NCBI GenBank assembly: GCA_000818945.1
Contig: KN805419.1
Location: 45,064 to 109,063 of the forward strand
Source: Schizochytrium sp. CCTCC M209059
Taxonomy: Eukaryota > Sar > Bigyra > Thraustochytrida > Thraustochytriidae
Direction of reading: 5' to 3'
Length of the DNA: 64,000 nt
The notes under the pieces are model-generated. The model worked only from the letters and a program-made list of their open reading frames with translations. It searched no databases and had not been told where the DNA came from. Made by a program: the position numbers and the translations under genes. Positions 21,701 through 30,421 of the stretch are shown piece after piece. The first letter of the stretch is position 1, and each line of letters begins with the position of its first letter.

Positions 21701-22879
21701 GACGCAATCCGCGGCTGCAAGGACCACGTCACGGGTATTCAGGTGGCTGTCCTTGGACCTGGCACACAGGAACGTGTTTTGGTTGCCGCAGGGCAGCTCT
21801 CACACGTAGATCGCCGCCCGGTGTCAACGTCGACGCTCTTTCCTAGCAAGGCACTCGCGCAGTCGTTGACCCAAATGTGCGCTTACAATGTTTTCGCTCG
21901 GCGTGGTGCGAGGGTGTTGAAAGAGGAAACGGCATTGCTCTCGGGAGATCTCTCGCAAGTATCCTTTGACCCCACGGCCGTCCCTGAAGACTTTGAGACC
22001 AAGAATGCCGGAGACTGGGCGTCGCATCTGCAATTCTTTCGCTCCAATGTCGGTGCAGATGCAGATGCAGATGCACCGGGTCTTGGAGCCGAGCTTCCTT
22101 ACGAGCTTTCGCATCTAGCCTTTTCATGGGGATGGGCCGTCATGGCTCTGCTGCAGGAGAACGATAGCGACGCCGGCGAAGAATGTGTTCTCGCAAAGGA
22201 AGCGCGCCGCCTGGGCGGTGATGGTCTGCGCGTGGGTCTCGAGTCAGTTCAGGAGGCCGAGCGTCTCCTGGAAACGGGCGCGCTCGCTCAGTCGTCTTTT
22301 CCCGTTGAACGTTTGCTTGAGCAGCACGGCATTCGTGACGTGGGCTCCATGGGTGCCACAGAAACCCTTCAGGTTGGTGACGCCAACCCGTTGTCCATGG
22401 TCTCAGAGACGGTTCCGACGCTCAAGGGCAAGGAATTTTGGGCCGACCCGCGCATTGCCAATCTCCCGAGGCTCGCAGGGGCTTGCCTTCCTGCCATGAA
22501 TGCGCTGTGTACTGCAGAAGCACTCGCACAGACGCTGCACAGCCTGGCTGTCAGCGAAAAGTTGGATAGCAAGGCCTCTTTGGAGGGTAAGGCTGCCGAC
22601 CACATTCGCACTTTAGCAATGTCAAGCAGCAAGAGCGATCCTTTTGCTGCCGGGCATGTGGGCCTCCGTCAGTTCAAGTTTAGTGGCAAGGACGGTCATT
22701 CGCAGACGACCGCAATCGGTCAGATTGCCTTTGGTGGCAACGCCATGCTCACCTTTCCCGACCATTCTCTTACCGTGTGCGTGCTTGTGAACGAACTGAG
22801 CATGGACGCGACACCCACGCAGGCATGTCTGGATGCGATTTACCAACACCTTGGCTTATCCCCCGAGGGTGACTTTTAG
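18743..22879 (+). CDS. SCP2-PH-ABC1 (ADCK/UbiB) kinase-beta-lactamase-like fusion protein
   Basis: 1378 residues from the ATG at 18743; an upstream in-frame ATG at 18668 would add 25 unlikely residues. Modules: an SCP2-like lipid-transfer domain (about 1-175, ending IKIEGALRAKMKLMGL), a PH domain (about 182-290, GNLEKKSEWLKNWNQRYFTL ... WLRNIKAAI), a linker with two hydrophobic segments (about 383-402 and 475-495), an ABC1/UbiB atypical kinase (about 545-900) with KLAQ (usual KxGQ), AAASIGQV loop, VIKVQHPG lysine, NELDF, NADPHPGN and LDFGLA, and a C-terminal class C beta-lactamase-like region (about 980-1378). The SxxK catalytic motif is not intact there (TLFPSKAL), so the last module is probably inactive. 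ABC1 kinases act in quinone and lipid metabolism in mitochondria or plastids. SCP2 and PH parts suggest lipid handling (inference). Confidence 0.88.
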   Translation: MDLFAQDLLGGDPEEMDKIRSAVAEETLSSAEALHRAARALEKLVEDRPDVAKDIMCGVVVLALVKETPSKLLVDLKAGSPGPGGTMRPSAKANEECSGDGPKADIRVIFEAEEQFRGVMSRRLEFAKLMQLGQIKIEGALRAKMKLMGLADVGKRLEREAQARQNEAAMASISWENEPLRGNYRGNLEKKSEWLKNWNQRYFTLEWDPFNRPTLSYAPRQGDPPRSVVELHSSCSVEARVTSRRDKLGQAAFALIDRRSGEDILVLCAPSDKARAIWLRNIKAAITARARARTQAATTASIAGDSLPPTPRRLETSSLGGSFREPRTAKAATHGLGGSEATTITDHRLDTNSSLSPKLEAELAAQLVAAGVESHSTFLLRKIGWRLVPLLVGAGIALNALATMEEGNRYDPAGPLPTSAVACTSTHFLQSTFTSALSWVSSLPAWQTLSNWSQGFDSGSLLPPWVWSTMSFPFRRWPRAALVLASGFAARFVCTSPVFTLARRRFTVLSLAARLIVDLKITELKTRDMPPVHADATWRVKHRAVAEQVYAGALSLGGLWVKLAQHMGARADAMPEGIVNVLSRLQDAVPPTPFAKLKPHLERELGQRIEDVFEDFQETPIAAASIGQVHTGRLRSNGAHVVIKVQHPGVDRLLRQDVQNMGLIATWISVVDSKFSGLVREVVDHWRKNVLNELDFLNETENMRCVGANLASCDDAYASVPTAIDELCTRRVITMRFVRGCKVTDFEGLAEIGVIGLSARTALADDLCNAFAHQIFIGGLANADPHPGNILVAKREDVANGEIMRLPACAPSQDTKRAVPVILDFGLALHIPDNVRLGLARLVLAASQLDAGGIFEGSDRLGIRLTRENLLNDFGDVQHLLRDTAPPEESRRETVERIEIGKRKWEEQNFEIPIESFPPELVLMVRSLNLLRALCSSLEVRQPFVRTLASWARRALLERYPAPERPLLATGLKHMVGKGHLATLIQDAIRGCKDHVTGIQVAVLGPGTQERVLVAAGQLSHVDRRPVSTSTLFPSKALAQSLTQMCAYNVFARRGARVLKEETALLSGDLSQVSFDPTAVPEDFETKNAGDWASHLQFFRSNVGADADADAPGLGAELPYELSHLAFSWGWAVMALLQENDSDAGEECVLAKEARRLGGDGLRVGLESVQEAERLLETGALAQSSFPVERLLEQHGIRDVGSMGATETLQVGDANPLSMVSETVPTLKGKEFWADPRIANLPRLAGACLPAMNALCTAEALAQTLHSLAVSEKLDSKASLEGKAADHIRTLAMSSSKSDPFAAGHVGLRQFKFSGKDGHSQTTAIGQIAFGGNAMLTFPDHSLTVCVLVNELSMDATPTQACLDAIYQHLGLSPEGDF

Positions 22880-23009
22880 AAAATGAGAAAAAAGGAAGAT
22901 GATGGCCGTGTTGATTTTGCTCGACAGACAAAAAAAAATTGATATGGGAAGACACACTGATGAGAGAAAAGTAAATGCAAAAGCAACAAAGCAAAATACA
23001 GAAAGATAA

Positions 23010-23669
23010 TTACTTGGGGAAGAAGCGAGCTGCTACGCGATGCGCGTCTTCACATGTCACCACCCTAATGCCTCGTTCCGCATCAAGAGTTCGTGTAGCA
23101 AGACACGCAGACGGGCCAGGAATCTCAGTAAAATTAGTCTTGATTCCTGTCTCCACAAAGTCATCCCCTTCGTCTTCATCGTTCTCGATGTCGCCGGCAT
23201 CGGCTGCATCTACTTCTTGCTCATCATCACCGTCTAGCATGCTTGCGTGAAGTTTCTCTTGAAATGTGAGAAGCTGGTCCTGAACACAGAGAGCCACGTG
23301 CACGAGCTCACCTTTGTCTAATGCACGCAACGCCGCCTCGCGCGAATATTTGGTGTACTCTGTGCCGCGAAGGAGCACCTCGAGCTCTACGGGCAAATCT
23401 TCAAGGAACAAGGTGAGCAGTTGAGACTTGGACATGCATTCGTAGATGTTCTGACGCGCTCCTGTGTGAATCTCAAAGGCAGGGATGCCTCCGCGCACGG
23501 CGAGAGCGTCCTCCTCGCGTTTCGACTCGCTTTGCTTCCAAGCGGGCGGTGTGCCCTTGCACGCTTCGATAGCGCGGTCCACAGAGTCCTTGCGCGGGAG
23601 TTCCCCTTTTGTTTTTTGGTTGACATGATTTTCTGATATCAGCTCATTGGAGCGCGACGTCCAGCGCAA
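23010..23669 (-). CDS. acidic hypothetical protein
   Basis: 219 residues if the first ATG (23669) is used; an intron or a later start is possible, since the first 20 residues are unremarkable. The middle (LLTLFLEDLPVELEVLLRGTEYTKYSREAALRALDKGELVHVALCVQDQLLTFQEKLHASML) is predicted helical and well ordered. It is followed by an acidic stretch (about 148-172, DGDDEQEVDAADAGDIENDEDEGDD). The end, GIRVVTCEDAHRVAARFFPK, looks structured. I do not recognise a family. Continuous sense and non-repetitive composition support a real gene. Confidence 0.6.
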   Translation of the reverse strand: MRWTSRSNELISENHVNQKTKGELPRKDSVDRAIEACKGTPPAWKQSESKREEDALAVRGGIPAFEIHTGARQNIYECMSKSQLLTLFLEDLPVELEVLLRGTEYTKYSREAALRALDKGELVHVALCVQDQLLTFQEKLHASMLDGDDEQEVDAADAGDIENDEDEGDDFVETGIKTNFTEIPGPSACLATRTLDAERGIRVVTCEDAHRVAARFFPK

Positions 23670-24733
23670 TCAAGAAACTTACACTTGGTCGGCATGCTGG
23701 AGACAGGGTCGTCCGCGCAGTCTCCACGTCGGCGTCGCAGCCAAGCAAATGGGAAAAAGGAGAGGGCGTAAGAGATGTAGAACTTTTGCTTGCCGGCGGT
23801 CCTGTTATACACAGCGACAGCGGCTGCGGCCCGCGGCGGTAGAAAAGGGTTGTCCAAGAGCGCTTACGTTCGCACATACAATGGAACACACACTTTTGAG
23901 AACATTGGCAACTTTCCGTTGTAACGATGTTGGAAGAGTATGTTGTCGGCCAGTCAACAGCGCTTGCTTGCGTTCAGGCCGGCTGCCACTCTCGTCGCAC
24001 ACACGTACGTCAAAATTACCTGCTCAGTCGCCGTGGCCCTGGCGGCTCCCCGCCCCCCTCCCCCTTGTTTTTTTTCTTTTCCTATCTCTGGGCATTATGA
24101 TGCTTAGGCCTAGTGGCCGGGTCATCGTCGCACCATTCTTCGAGTGCAAGCGCTGAGGCGAGAAGTACTCTAGATTTTCTGCGGAAAGAATGAGATACGG
24201 GCCACGCCAGGCCATGCCAGGCCACGCCAGGCCAGACCATACTAAGCGAGCGATCGACCGACCGACTAGCCGCCTCCTTGAGACGATTTGGCACATAAGC
24301 ATTGTCACATGTTCCAAATCACACAGCCACCCTTGCCTGCAAAATTTTCTTTGGCCTGCGTCTCAAAATATGCACGTTGTTGTCGCTGTATTATGCAGCG
24401 CGGTCATAACGGAAGTTTGAGAAGAGCGCCCGTGCTATTTCGGCACAGGACAGCACGCTATTCGTAGCCGCTACTACCGTAAATGATAGTGTACCGTTGA
24501 AGAAAACATCTCGTGACAGTGATCCATCGATGCGTTACTAGAGTCACTGACAGCTGGGCAGACATCTGACGCCGCGGCCGCGCAACCCGATCTGAGATTG
24601 GCCAATTTTCTTCCTCTCCGCGTCGATCTTGCTCGAAAACTCCCTTGGGTCCAGCGACATTTACTAAATTGCTATCGCGCAGCCAATTGGCCTCGAGGCG
24701 CACTCGCTTCGCCTGCGCCGCTGCGCAGGCAGC
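23670..24733. promoter_or_regulatory. divergent upstream region of the acidic protein and channel genes
   Basis: About 1.06 kb. Carries a TTAGGCCTAG site at 24104-24113 and a 10-bp tandem repeat GCCACGCCAG at 24201-24236. No convincing gene. Confidence 0.45.
24201..24236. repeat. 10-bp tandem repeat GCCAYGCCAG
   Basis: Three and a half units. Confidence 0.8.
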
Positions 24734-27451
24734 GTGGCTGCCATGAAAGACGAGGGGCAAGATAATGCTGCATCACGGCAGCAAGTGGGTGACGCTGCAT
24801 TAGATGCAGCGGCCAACACAAACGCGGATGGCATGGCAAGGAAGGAGGATCGTGGCGATTATTTCGTCGAGCCGCCAGAGCCATCACATGACGCAATTAG
24901 CGCAGGCGAAGGCGAAGGCGGTGGTGCGATCAGCAGTAAAGCAAATTCTACAAGACCTGCTGATATGCCGAAACAGGCTGTGAGCAACGCTTCGCAGCCT
25001 CCGGGTCCTCATGCAAGTACAAGGGAGAGCGTCATGGACACGACATCGAACGCAGCTCTTCGCTGTCCAGAAGGAAAATCTAGATCACGAAACCAGTCTG
25101 TGCTGCTTCAGCCAGCAGCTTTGAAACGTTTATCGATTATGCATAGTCTCGCTCTAGATGACGGAGGCGACGATATAATAGAAGAGGCAAGTGAATCAAA
25201 AGAAGTGGAGAAGGTACCCGATCTTCAGGACGATGCAAAAGAAATTCGCACAAGCCATCTCCCAGACAGCGGTCCAAGCAAAAAGGCGCCTTTTCGCCCG
25301 ACTGTTATGAAGAGTCCGACAGCATTCCGACTATCCCATATCCGCGAGGATATGGCGAGCGCGGCGTCGATGCGAGGAAGGAGGCGCCCACGATTGTGTC
25401 TCCTTAAACCGGATGGAGGGGTGCGCGTCGTTTGGGATGTGGTGACACTGATCTTGGTGATCTACATTGCCCTCATCACCCCGGTTCGGATTGGGTTCGA
25501 GCTGGATACCATTCCAGGCACAGGCATGTTCATCTGGGAGCAGTTTATTGATGTGTTTTTCCTTTTGGACATTCTCCTCAACTTCCGGACAGGCTTTGTG
25601 CGAAAAGACGGTGCTCTGGAAATGCAGCCGCGTAAAATCGGCTGGAACTACCTCAAGACCTACTTTTTGATCGACCTGGTCAGCTCGTTTCCGATTGATG
25701 CATTTGTGCAATCAATGGAGAATCTGCAATCAGCCAAGGTGCTCAAAGCAGGCAAGATTCTCAAGGTAGGTCGCATTCTAAAGCTGGCAAAATTAGCTCG
25801 ATTGCTAAAGCTCCCGCATCTTTTGGGACGATTTGAGGAGGACATTACTCTGAGCGTGGTCCATATCAAGCTGATGCGGATTCTCCTGACGACGTCGTTG
25901 ATTGCGCATTTGGACGCTTGCGGGTGGGCTTTCATGTCGCGCTTGGGCGACACGTACTACTCTGATTCATGGGTGCAAGCATATGGCGCCCTCGACGACT
26001 CGGTGGCATCGCAGTATGTGTCGGCCATGTACTGGGCGATCACGACGATGACGACGGTTGGCTACGGAGACATTGCACCAGAAACGGACGAGGAACGGCT
26101 TTATTGTCTGGTGACAATGATTTTTGGAGGTGGGTTCTACGCCTACGTGATTGCGACGCTCTCTTCCATCGTGACGAACCAGGACGCAAATCAACGCATG
26201 GTGACTGAGCGAATGGAAAACATTCAAACGTACATGCGGATTCGCAAGTTTCCCAAGCAGCTGGCGCGGCGCGTGCGCAAGTACTACAAGCACTATTACG
26301 AGATGAAGACGGCTCTGAACGAGTCAACGATTCTCGAGGACCTTTCTCCAGCGTTGCGGTCTGAGGTTGTCATTTTCCTAGTGGATCAGACGGTGATGCA
26401 GAACCCGCTGTTCCAACAAATGTCGCCCAAGAGTTTTGCACGATTAATTCGCATCTTGTTTCCGCTCAAGGTAGAGGAAGGAGAATGGGTATGTCGCGAG
26501 GGCGAGTTTGGAGAGGAAATGTTCATGCTTGTGTCAGGGAAGCTCGAAGTGGTGGACGCCGAGGGCTCTGTTGTCGCTGTGCTTTCAAGCGGCGCGCATT
26601 TTGGCGAGCTGTGTGCTCTCGGTGTAACGAATACTCGCACCTGTGGCGTAAGGGCGCTCGAATGCTGCGAGATGTACGCGCTTTCCAAGACGGACTTCTT
26701 TGAAACGTTTGCGGATTCGGAGCCCAAGACGATCAAGAACATGATTCGTGTTGCAGTCGCTGCCTACGAGGATTTTGACTTTCAGAATAACAATATGCGA
26801 AGCACCCGAGCGACCAAGGGCGAGACCTCGTCGGCAATGTTCCTGAAAGGCGCGGGGTCCGTGCCACAGGCCGAGCGAGGAGGTGGTGACGTTGTCGGCA
26901 CCTTAAAGTCTGGTCCCAGTTCGGTGTCTCTCGGCAGCATCCCCTCGGCGGCCGCAGCGGCGATGGGGACAGTAGGAGGAGGCCTGAATTCAAGTTTTAG
27001 CTCGTCGTCACCGCGAGAGGGCTATGGAGGCAAACACCAGTATTCTGATCCCGTGCTGACACGCCTTGCCGTGCTTGAAGCAAACACGGCCGAGCAACTC
27101 GGCACCCTCGTGGAGGCGGTTGGCCGTCTCGAGAGTCTCGCGCAGACTCCAGGCGCCAGAAATTCTGCGCGGCGGCGCTCTCAATTTGCCCCGCATCAAC
27201 ATCCTCAAGGTCAAGCTCGCGCGGAAAGTCTGGAGCAACGTTTTGCGCGAATGGGCTTGAGGACCTCAACAGACCCTCAGTTTGCTTCGCGCGTCAAGGT
27301 GACGGCGTCCGATTTGGAGGAGGAGGATTCGTCCACCTTTCAGCGAATCGTGCAGCGGCACCGGCGGCGCTCGCAGGCGCAACGAGGGAGCACTATGAAA
27401 TCGGCGCGGCGGCGATCTTCGTTAGCGCGCATTCGGCCTCTGGGCAAGTAA
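24734..27451 (+). CDS. voltage-gated-type K+/cation channel with cyclic-nucleotide-binding domain (EAG/HCN superfamily)
   Basis: 905 residues. A disordered N-terminus of about 225 residues precedes six membrane segments: S1 (VVWDVVTLILVIYIALITPV), S2 (FIDVFFLLDILLNF), S3 (YFLIDLVSSFPIDAF), S4 with regularly spaced Lys/Arg (KAGKILKVGRILKLAKLARL), S5, a pore helix and filter TMTTVGYGD near residue 440, and S6. A C-linker (YMRIRKFPKQLARRVRKYYKHYYE) leads to a CNB domain (about 560-680) with FGELCALGVTNTRTCGV. The phosphate-cassette Arg is kept but neighbours differ from cAMP/cGMP-binding norms, so ligand binding is uncertain. The GYGD filter predicts K+ selectivity. The tail has a Ser-rich segment and a basic end. 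Expected at the plasma or flagellar membrane. Confidence 0.93.
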   Translation: MAAMKDEGQDNAASRQQVGDAALDAAANTNADGMARKEDRGDYFVEPPEPSHDAISAGEGEGGGAISSKANSTRPADMPKQAVSNASQPPGPHASTRESVMDTTSNAALRCPEGKSRSRNQSVLLQPAALKRLSIMHSLALDDGGDDIIEEASESKEVEKVPDLQDDAKEIRTSHLPDSGPSKKAPFRPTVMKSPTAFRLSHIREDMASAASMRGRRRPRLCLLKPDGGVRVVWDVVTLILVIYIALITPVRIGFELDTIPGTGMFIWEQFIDVFFLLDILLNFRTGFVRKDGALEMQPRKIGWNYLKTYFLIDLVSSFPIDAFVQSMENLQSAKVLKAGKILKVGRILKLAKLARLLKLPHLLGRFEEDITLSVVHIKLMRILLTTSLIAHLDACGWAFMSRLGDTYYSDSWVQAYGALDDSVASQYVSAMYWAITTMTTVGYGDIAPETDEERLYCLVTMIFGGGFYAYVIATLSSIVTNQDANQRMVTERMENIQTYMRIRKFPKQLARRVRKYYKHYYEMKTALNESTILEDLSPALRSEVVIFLVDQTVMQNPLFQQMSPKSFARLIRILFPLKVEEGEWVCREGEFGEEMFMLVSGKLEVVDAEGSVVAVLSSGAHFGELCALGVTNTRTCGVRALECCEMYALSKTDFFETFADSEPKTIKNMIRVAVAAYEDFDFQNNNMRSTRATKGETSSAMFLKGAGSVPQAERGGGDVVGTLKSGPSSVSLGSIPSAAAAAMGTVGGGLNSSFSSSSPREGYGGKHQYSDPVLTRLAVLEANTAEQLGTLVEAVGRLESLAQTPGARNSARRRSQFAPHQHPQGQARAESLEQRFARMGLRTSTDPQFASRVKVTASDLEEEDSSTFQRIVQRHRRRSQAQRGSTMKSARRRSSLARIRPLGK

Positions 27452-28093
27452 GCTGAGTCAGGCCCGGTAGAAGTCGAAAGTTGCCTGGCTGCCTGGCTGC
27501 CTGCCTGGGCTGGCTGCCTGGCTGGGCGGGTAGCTGCTGGCTGGCTGGTTGACTTACTGTTGATATTTTCCTAACGACGAACGAATGACTACAATGATGA
27601 TGACGATGATGATGATGGTGACTATGGGTGATAGCCTTCCTTGCTTGATCATCATCCGTGCACGCATTTTTTCTCGGGCAATCCTTCATCAGGCCTTCTT
27701 CGTTGGCGGCCGATCGATTTTCGTAAAACTTTGCTTGAAATCAATCAATCAATCAATCATTCGATCAATCACCCCTCCATCCATCCACATGCTAGGCCGA
27801 TCTATACCTACTACATCTACATCGTCACCTACTACCGCATCCAGGCTCCGGTGCTCGTCTCGGACCCGAGGCGTCTTGCTCTGTCTGCCGCTGGCATCGG
27901 CCCTCGGCCGCGCCTCTCGCAGAGCGCGTCGGCCTCCTGGACGTTGGCGCCGCCCGACCCGTGAAGCGGTATCCGGCGGGTTGGCTGCGTCTCGTTTCTT
28001 CCCCCGCACGGACCAGCTCGCAGCGAGGGCACGAAGGCGCGGCTGCGAGACCAGCCTGCCCGCCGCAGCTCGCCGCCCGCCGCCGGGACGCGC

Positions 28094-28145
28094 CTGCGCT
28101 CGCGATCTGCGCGCGCGATCTGCGCTCGCGATCTGCGCGCGCGAG
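28094..28145. repeat. 13-bp tandem repeat CTGCGCKCGCGAT
   Basis: Four units with T and G alternating at one position (T,G,T,G), suggesting duplication of a 26-bp dimer. Confidence 0.85.
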
Positions 28146-29059
28146 TTGCGATGATCCCGATCAGATCAGTCTCGCGCTCCAGGCCGGCGGCGGGTTTCCC
28201 CGGCAGGGCCTCGGGGATTCCCCGGCACTGCGGACCGGGCGCGGGTCCCAGCCCCGGCGGAACCTCGCGTCGCGCAGACTCGCGCGACGCCCCCCGGCCG
28301 AAGGGCGGGATGACGCGGCGGCGGCGGACGGAGCGGGGCACGCGGGGGGCACGCGGGAGGACCGGGCCGCGGCGAAACGGCAGGGGTCGCCGGTGCACAT
28401 GTATACGTACGCACGTATGTCGCTCGTGCTCGCTCGCCAGGGTCGCTAGGACGCAAAAGTAGTATATATACACGTACGTATATATGAAGGTGGCAAAAAG
28501 CGTCCTCGAAGCTCGAAACCCGGTCGATTTCGAAGAAACGGAGAAGCCGGGTCTGTTGCCTCGGGCCCCGCCAACATTCGAAGAAGCGACGCGCGATCGA
28601 TGGTCGGTGCCGGCCCGACTCCGGGTCGGAGCGCGGAAAGGAGCAGGAAAACTTCACAGGTGCCCGCAGTGCAGAAGCAGCGGTAGCGGGCGAAGTGGCG
28701 AAAAGGCGCGAGAAAGGCCCTGAAAACGGTGCGAAAAGGGGAAAAGGGAAAAACGGAATAGCGAAAAAGGTTAGGAAGTGCGAGTGGTGGCTTGGTGATT
28801 CGCCACTTGTAAGCGACGATATGGTTGACTTGTCGGGGCGGGTTGCTCGCTTGATCGACTGTGCCTGCTTTGGGACGACAAAGAGTGTGGATGATGATGG
28901 GAGGAAGAGAAAATTTAAAATAAGGAGGAAGTTGGAGAAAGAAAAAGGGAAAAGAAATATGTAGAAAAACAAATTCAAAACCCGGGCGCACAGGTCGCCG
29001 CCTCGCGAGGAATACCCGACCCAACCAAGAGGAGCCTTCGCGCCCGTCCGCTCGGTCTC

Positions 29060-29157
29060 TTGCCCGCCCGCCCGCCCGCCCGCCCGCCCGGTCCCCTGCG
29101 CGCGTCTGCGGCCAGCGTTGGCCCGTGCCGCCGCCGCCGCCGCCGCCGCCGCCGCCC
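29060..29157. repeat. CCCG and CCG microsatellites
   Basis: About seven CCCG units (29062-29088) and about nine CCG units (29127-29156). Confidence 0.85.
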
Positions 29158-30224
29158 AAGCTCAGCCTGGCCCCGCCCCGCCCCGCCGAGGCGCGGAGGC
29201 AGGCTGCTCCGCGCGAGCTCGCTCGCTCGCTCGCCGTCCCAGCCCGGCCTTGGCCAGGCAGGCACGCTTCTTCATTCATCAGCGCGCCCCCGTCTCCGCC
29301 TCGAGCCGCGCGACGGCGAGCAGCGCGAGCGGCGCGGACCCCGGCCTCGCGCGCGCGCGAGAAGCCGTCGCCACCCACGGCAGCCGAGCGAAGCAGAAGC
29401 CGCGAGCAAGCGAGCAAGCGAAGCGAGCACGCGAGCAAGCGAGCGAGGTTAGAACTCAATCCAATCCATCCAGGCAAGCAAACCCTCGCTCGTTCATCCT
29501 CGACTCGTCCCGCGAGCCGTCCGTCCCGCGCGCGGAGGCTGCGTTCTCTGCGTCTCGCGCGCTGCTTCTGCTCCGCCCGATCCTGCGTTTCGCATCTCGC
29601 ATCTCGCGCACGTCAGCACCGCCGGCTTGGCTGTGCACGTCGGGCAAGAGCGGCACGCACGTATACATAAAGAAGCACACGGAGCAGAGAGAGAGAGAGA
29701 CACCTGGGGAGAAAGGGGAATAGCAGCGAGCTCGTGCTTGGCGCCGGCAGTCTCGACGAAGGAGAAGGAGGAGAAGGAGAAGGAGGTCGACCGCGCTGCG
29801 GCTGCATCTATCTGCGCGCTCGGTCCGCACGCGGCAGGCAAGCTAACCTAGCTAGGCTGTTGTTCTCCAGGGCTTTCCGTCCCTCGTTCCTCCCAGACTC
29901 TCGTTTCTTTTGGGAGGCAGGTGCGTGAGCTAGGGCGTGTGCGCTCCGGCTTGAAGACGCCCCCCGCCAAGCCAGTCACCGAGCCAGCCGCCGGCACCAG
30001 CACGCGCGAAGCGAGGGGAGACCTCGCTCGCCCAGCGCGCTCGCCCACCCGCGCGCTCGCCCACTCGCTCCGCTCCGCTCCGGGACGCGCTTCGAAGGAA
30101 ACACGCGGACGCAGGCGGAGCCCCCCTGTGCCGCGACGGAGACGGAAAGAAAAGGAAAGAAAAGCAAGAGCGAGTGCAGGAGCAGGGAGTAAGAAGGCCT
30201 TGTGACGCGGCGGACGCAAGCAAA

Positions 30225-30258
30225 CAAGCAAGCAAACAAACAAACAAACAAACAAACA
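30225..30258. repeat. (CAAA)n microsatellite
   Basis: CAAGCAAA units turning into six or more perfect CAAA units, in the kinase leader. Confidence 0.85.
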
Positions 30259-30421
30259 AGCGTGCCGTGCGCCTGTCCTTCTGTCTTTCTCTACCCTTCT
30301 GCCCGCTCCAGAAACTGGTCACGCCGGCCGCGTCGCCGTCGCGAGGTGAAAGCAAGCAAACCTCGAGTGCACGAGACCTTTGAGGAGGCGGGGTAGCACT
30401 CACCGCTCACAACGGACGACG

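Larger units (their letters stand above)
27452..30421. other. 3-kb gene-poor, repeat-rich region
   Basis: Nothing supportable as a gene; long frames here are Arg/Ala/Pro-rich on both strands. Repeats in order: CTGGCTGC runs (27480-27550), ATG triplets (27595-27622), CAAT runs (27740-27765), a 13-bp GC tandem (28094-28145), CCCG and CCG runs (29060-29157), GAAGGA runs (29757-29790), and a CAAA run (30225-30258). The last part is the kinase leader. Confidence 0.5.

Noticed and set aside
28166..29477. Long minus-strand frames of 270 and 343 codons
   Set aside because: They overlap in different frames, run through CCG and CCCG arrays, and show no domain.
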